Part shown: positions 33,504-34,946 of the stretch, piece by piece
Layout of the letters: the number at the start of each line of letters is the position of its first letter
Numbering within the stretch: the first letter of the stretch is position 1
Source: Candidatus Lustribacter telmatis
Lineage (GTDB): Bacteria > Vulcanimicrobiota > Vulcanimicrobiia > Vulcanimicrobiales > Vulcanimicrobiaceae
Length of the DNA: 34,946 nt
Reading direction: 5' to 3'
Assembly (NCBI GenBank): GCA_003164045.1
Contig: PLRU01000039.1
Coordinates: forward strand, 89,039 to 123,984
Notes under the pieces: generated by a model
The model's database searches: none
The model's input: only the letters and a program-made list of their open reading frames with translations
What the model was told of the DNA's origin: nothing
Made by a program: the position numbers and the translations under genes

Positions 33504-34481
33504 ATGAGAGCTTCGAGTCACCTTTCCCGCGCACGGCTGCTCGCGCTCGGCGGAGCCGCGCTCGCGCTCCCAGCGGTGCCGGCCTTTGCGGCCGATGCGC
33601 CGGCTCTCATGACGCTGCGCGCGGCATCGTCATCCAACGACGAGGTGACGCCGTTTCTCTACGCGATGGAAGCGGGGTTGTTCAAACGCGCCGGCATCGA
33701 CGCTCACATCGACCGGCTGCCGAGCGGCTCGACTATTGTTGCCGGCGTGTTGGGCGGAGCGTTCGATGTCGGCAAGTCGAGCATGCCGTCGCTCCTGGCC
33801 GCGCGCGGCAAGGGCCTGCCGCTGACGTGCCTGGCGCCGGGCGGCGAATATAGCGCCGAACATCCGTCGTTCGGTTTGGTGGTGAAAGCGGATAGCCCGA
33901 TCAAGAGCGGCGCCGACCTCAACGGTTTGACGGCCGCCGTTTCGGCAATCGACGATCTCTACACAATTGCGATGAAGACGTGGATCGACGCGCACGGCGG
34001 CGACTCGTCGACCGTCAAGCTAGTCGAAGTGCCGATCAGCACGGTCGCCGCAACCGTGGCGAGCGGTCGCGTCGCGGTCGGCACGCTCACGCAGCCGTTT
34101 CTCAAGAACGGCCTCGACGGCGGCCAGATCAAACTCCTCGGCTACTCGGCGACCGCGATCGCTCCGCGCTTCACGATGACCGCGTGGTTCGCTCAGAGCG
34201 ACTTCGCCGCGAAGAACCCCGCACTCGCCGCGGCGTTCGTGCGCGTGATGCACGAAGCGGCCGTTTACACCAACGCGCACCACGCGGAAACGGTGCCGAT
34301 GCTTGCGCGCTTCCTCTCCGTGCAGCCGCAGGACGTCGCCTCGCTCGGCGACCGCGTCACGGCGGGAACCGTCCTTACGCCACAGTTGATGAAACCGCTG
34401 CTTGACGCCGCAACGCGCTATCACGTCGTCCCCAATGCCATCGATCCGCGCGATCTGATCAGTCCCGTCGCGTACCACTGA
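33504..34481 (+). CDS. ABC transporter substrate-binding protein, NMT1/SsuA type
   Basis: A 325-residue periplasmic binding protein. Residues 1-29 (RARLLALGGAALALPAVPAFAADA) are a signal peptide with AxA cleavage. The mature part shows FLYAMEAGLFKRAGIDAHIDRLPSG, GVLGGAFDVGKSSMPSLLAARGKGLPL and WIDAHGGDSSTVKLVEVPIST. The last segment is close to that in the protein at 7861 (WIDANGGDSKTVRFIEVPF), so the two belong to one subfamily and may bind related ligands. It is followed after 13 bases by another binding protein. A permease or ATPase could lie beyond the window. Confidence 0.88.
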   Translation: MRASSHLSRARLLALGGAALALPAVPAFAADAPALMTLRAASSSNDEVTPFLYAMEAGLFKRAGIDAHIDRLPSGSTIVAGVLGGAFDVGKSSMPSLLAARGKGLPLTCLAPGGEYSAEHPSFGLVVKADSPIKSGADLNGLTAAVSAIDDLYTIAMKTWIDAHGGDSSTVKLVEVPISTVAATVASGRVAVGTLTQPFLKNGLDGGQIKLLGYSATAIAPRFTMTAWFAQSDFAAKNPALAAAFVRVMHEAAVYTNAHHAETVPMLARFLSVQPQDVASLGDRVTAGTVLTPQLMKPLLDAATRYHVVPNAIDPRDLISPVAYH

Positions 34482-34494
34482 ATTCGGAGAGACC

Positions 34495-34946
34495 ATGAAA
34501 GCATCGTCATCGATCACGCGCCGCACGGCGCTGGCCCTCGCGGGCGGCGCCTCGGCGGCCGCGGCGTTCGGCATACCCGCGGACGCGCAAGAGCCGACGG
34601 AGGTGACGATCGGGATCGTCAATAGCTCGAGCGACGTCTCGTTCTTCATCGCCGAGCATCAGGGCTATTTTAAGGCCGCCGGCATCGTTCCGAAGTACGT
34701 CGTGTTCGACTCGGGCGCGAAGATGAACGCACCGCTCGGGGCCGGGCAACTCGATGTGGGCGGCGGCGGCCCATCGGCCGGCCTCTACAATGCGATCGCG
34801 CGCGGCATCGATATCAAGATCGTCGGCGACAAAGGATCGCAGGCGAAGGGTTTCGGCTATCAGCCGATGCTCGTTCGGAAAGCGCTCATCGATAGCGGTC
34901 AGTATAAGAGCCCGCGGGATCTCAAGGGGAAGAAGTTCGCGGAATC
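34495..34946 (+). CDS. ABC transporter substrate-binding protein, NMT1 type, N-terminal part
   Basis: Starts at ATG 34495, preceded by GGAGAG, and stays open to the window edge (150 codons plus two bases). The N-terminus has a twin-arginine signal, SITRRTALALAGGASAAAAF, with cleavage near ADAQ. The mature part reads VTIGIVNSSSDVSFFIAEHQGYFKAAGI, then GAGQLDVGGGGPSAGLYNAIARGIDIKIV and SPRDLKGKKFAES. These are the first lobe of an NMT1/SsuA-type binding protein. It is the second of two tandem binding-protein genes. The C-terminal half is outside the window. Confidence 0.85.
   Translation, partial: MKASSSITRRTALALAGGASAAAAFGIPADAQEPTEVTIGIVNSSSDVSFFIAEHQGYFKAAGIVPKYVVFDSGAKMNAPLGAGQLDVGGGGPSAGLYNAIARGIDIKIVGDKGSQAKGFGYQPMLVRKALIDSGQYKSPRDLKGKKFAE

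Overview
The window is a gene-dense, GC-rich stretch of bacterial chromosome. It holds 28 protein genes, of which the first and last are cut by the window edges. No RNA genes, insertion sequences, phage genes or CRISPR array were seen. Neighbouring genes are often tightly coupled, with ATGA, GTGA or TGATG stop/start overlaps. Gene content (aromatic-acid catabolism, many ABC substrate-binding proteins, a large hybrid kinase, an isoleucyl-tRNA synthetase) suggests a soil-type heterotroph that uses plant-derived aromatics. The mixture of gene types could fit an uncultivated high-GC lineage such as Eremiobacterota, but that is an impression and was not tested.

Layout. Positions 1-2492 hold the tail of an MFS (probably aromatic-acid) transporter coupled to a TauD/TfdA-type dioxygenase, then a convergent 4-hydroxybenzoate 3-monooxygenase (pobA). 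Positions 2553-5903 hold the housekeeping gene ileS, divergent from pobA, followed by a YceI-family exported protein. Positions 5906-7779 (minus) hold a DJ-1/PfpI (isonitrile-hydratase-like) enzyme behind a branched-chain-type substrate-binding protein. From 7861 to 11008 an NMT1/SsuA-type binding protein, a Rieske oxygenase alpha subunit and an ACMSD-like amidohydrolase/decarboxylase form one tight unit. A perfect 7-bp dyad lies directly before its first codon.

Positions 11089-21638 are the core of the window. They hold a p-hydroxycinnamoyl-CoA hydratase-lyase homologue, an AMP-forming aryl/acyl-CoA ligase, a branched-chain-type ABC transporter (binding protein, LivH, a LivM-LivG fusion, LivF), an NDP-forming acyl-CoA synthetase alpha-type protein without ATP-grasp domain, a second AMP-forming ligase and a MaoC hydratase. 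Together they look like an uptake and CoA-activation route for phenylpropanoids (p-coumarate/ferulate type). The expected product, a hydroxybenzaldehyde, would be oxidised elsewhere to 4-hydroxybenzoate, the substrate of PobA. No aldehyde dehydrogenase or ring-cleavage enzyme is present in the window.

Positions 21635-24564 (minus) hold an exported YtcJ-like amidohydrolase and a flavin monooxygenase whose only sensible start appears to be an ATA codon in an ATAA overlap. Divergent to these (24658-27458) are a complete fused NDP-forming acyl-CoA synthetase and a carboxymuconolactone-decarboxylase-family protein. Positions 27472-32012 hold an MHYT-PAS hybrid histidine kinase divergent from a cyclic-nucleotide-binding/thioredoxin-reductase-like protein that lacks the CxxC. 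A 347-bp convergent gap (32013-32359) is filled by nested inverted repeats. The window ends with a HAD phosphatase, a GNAT acetyltransferase and two NMT1-type binding proteins, the last one cut by the edge.
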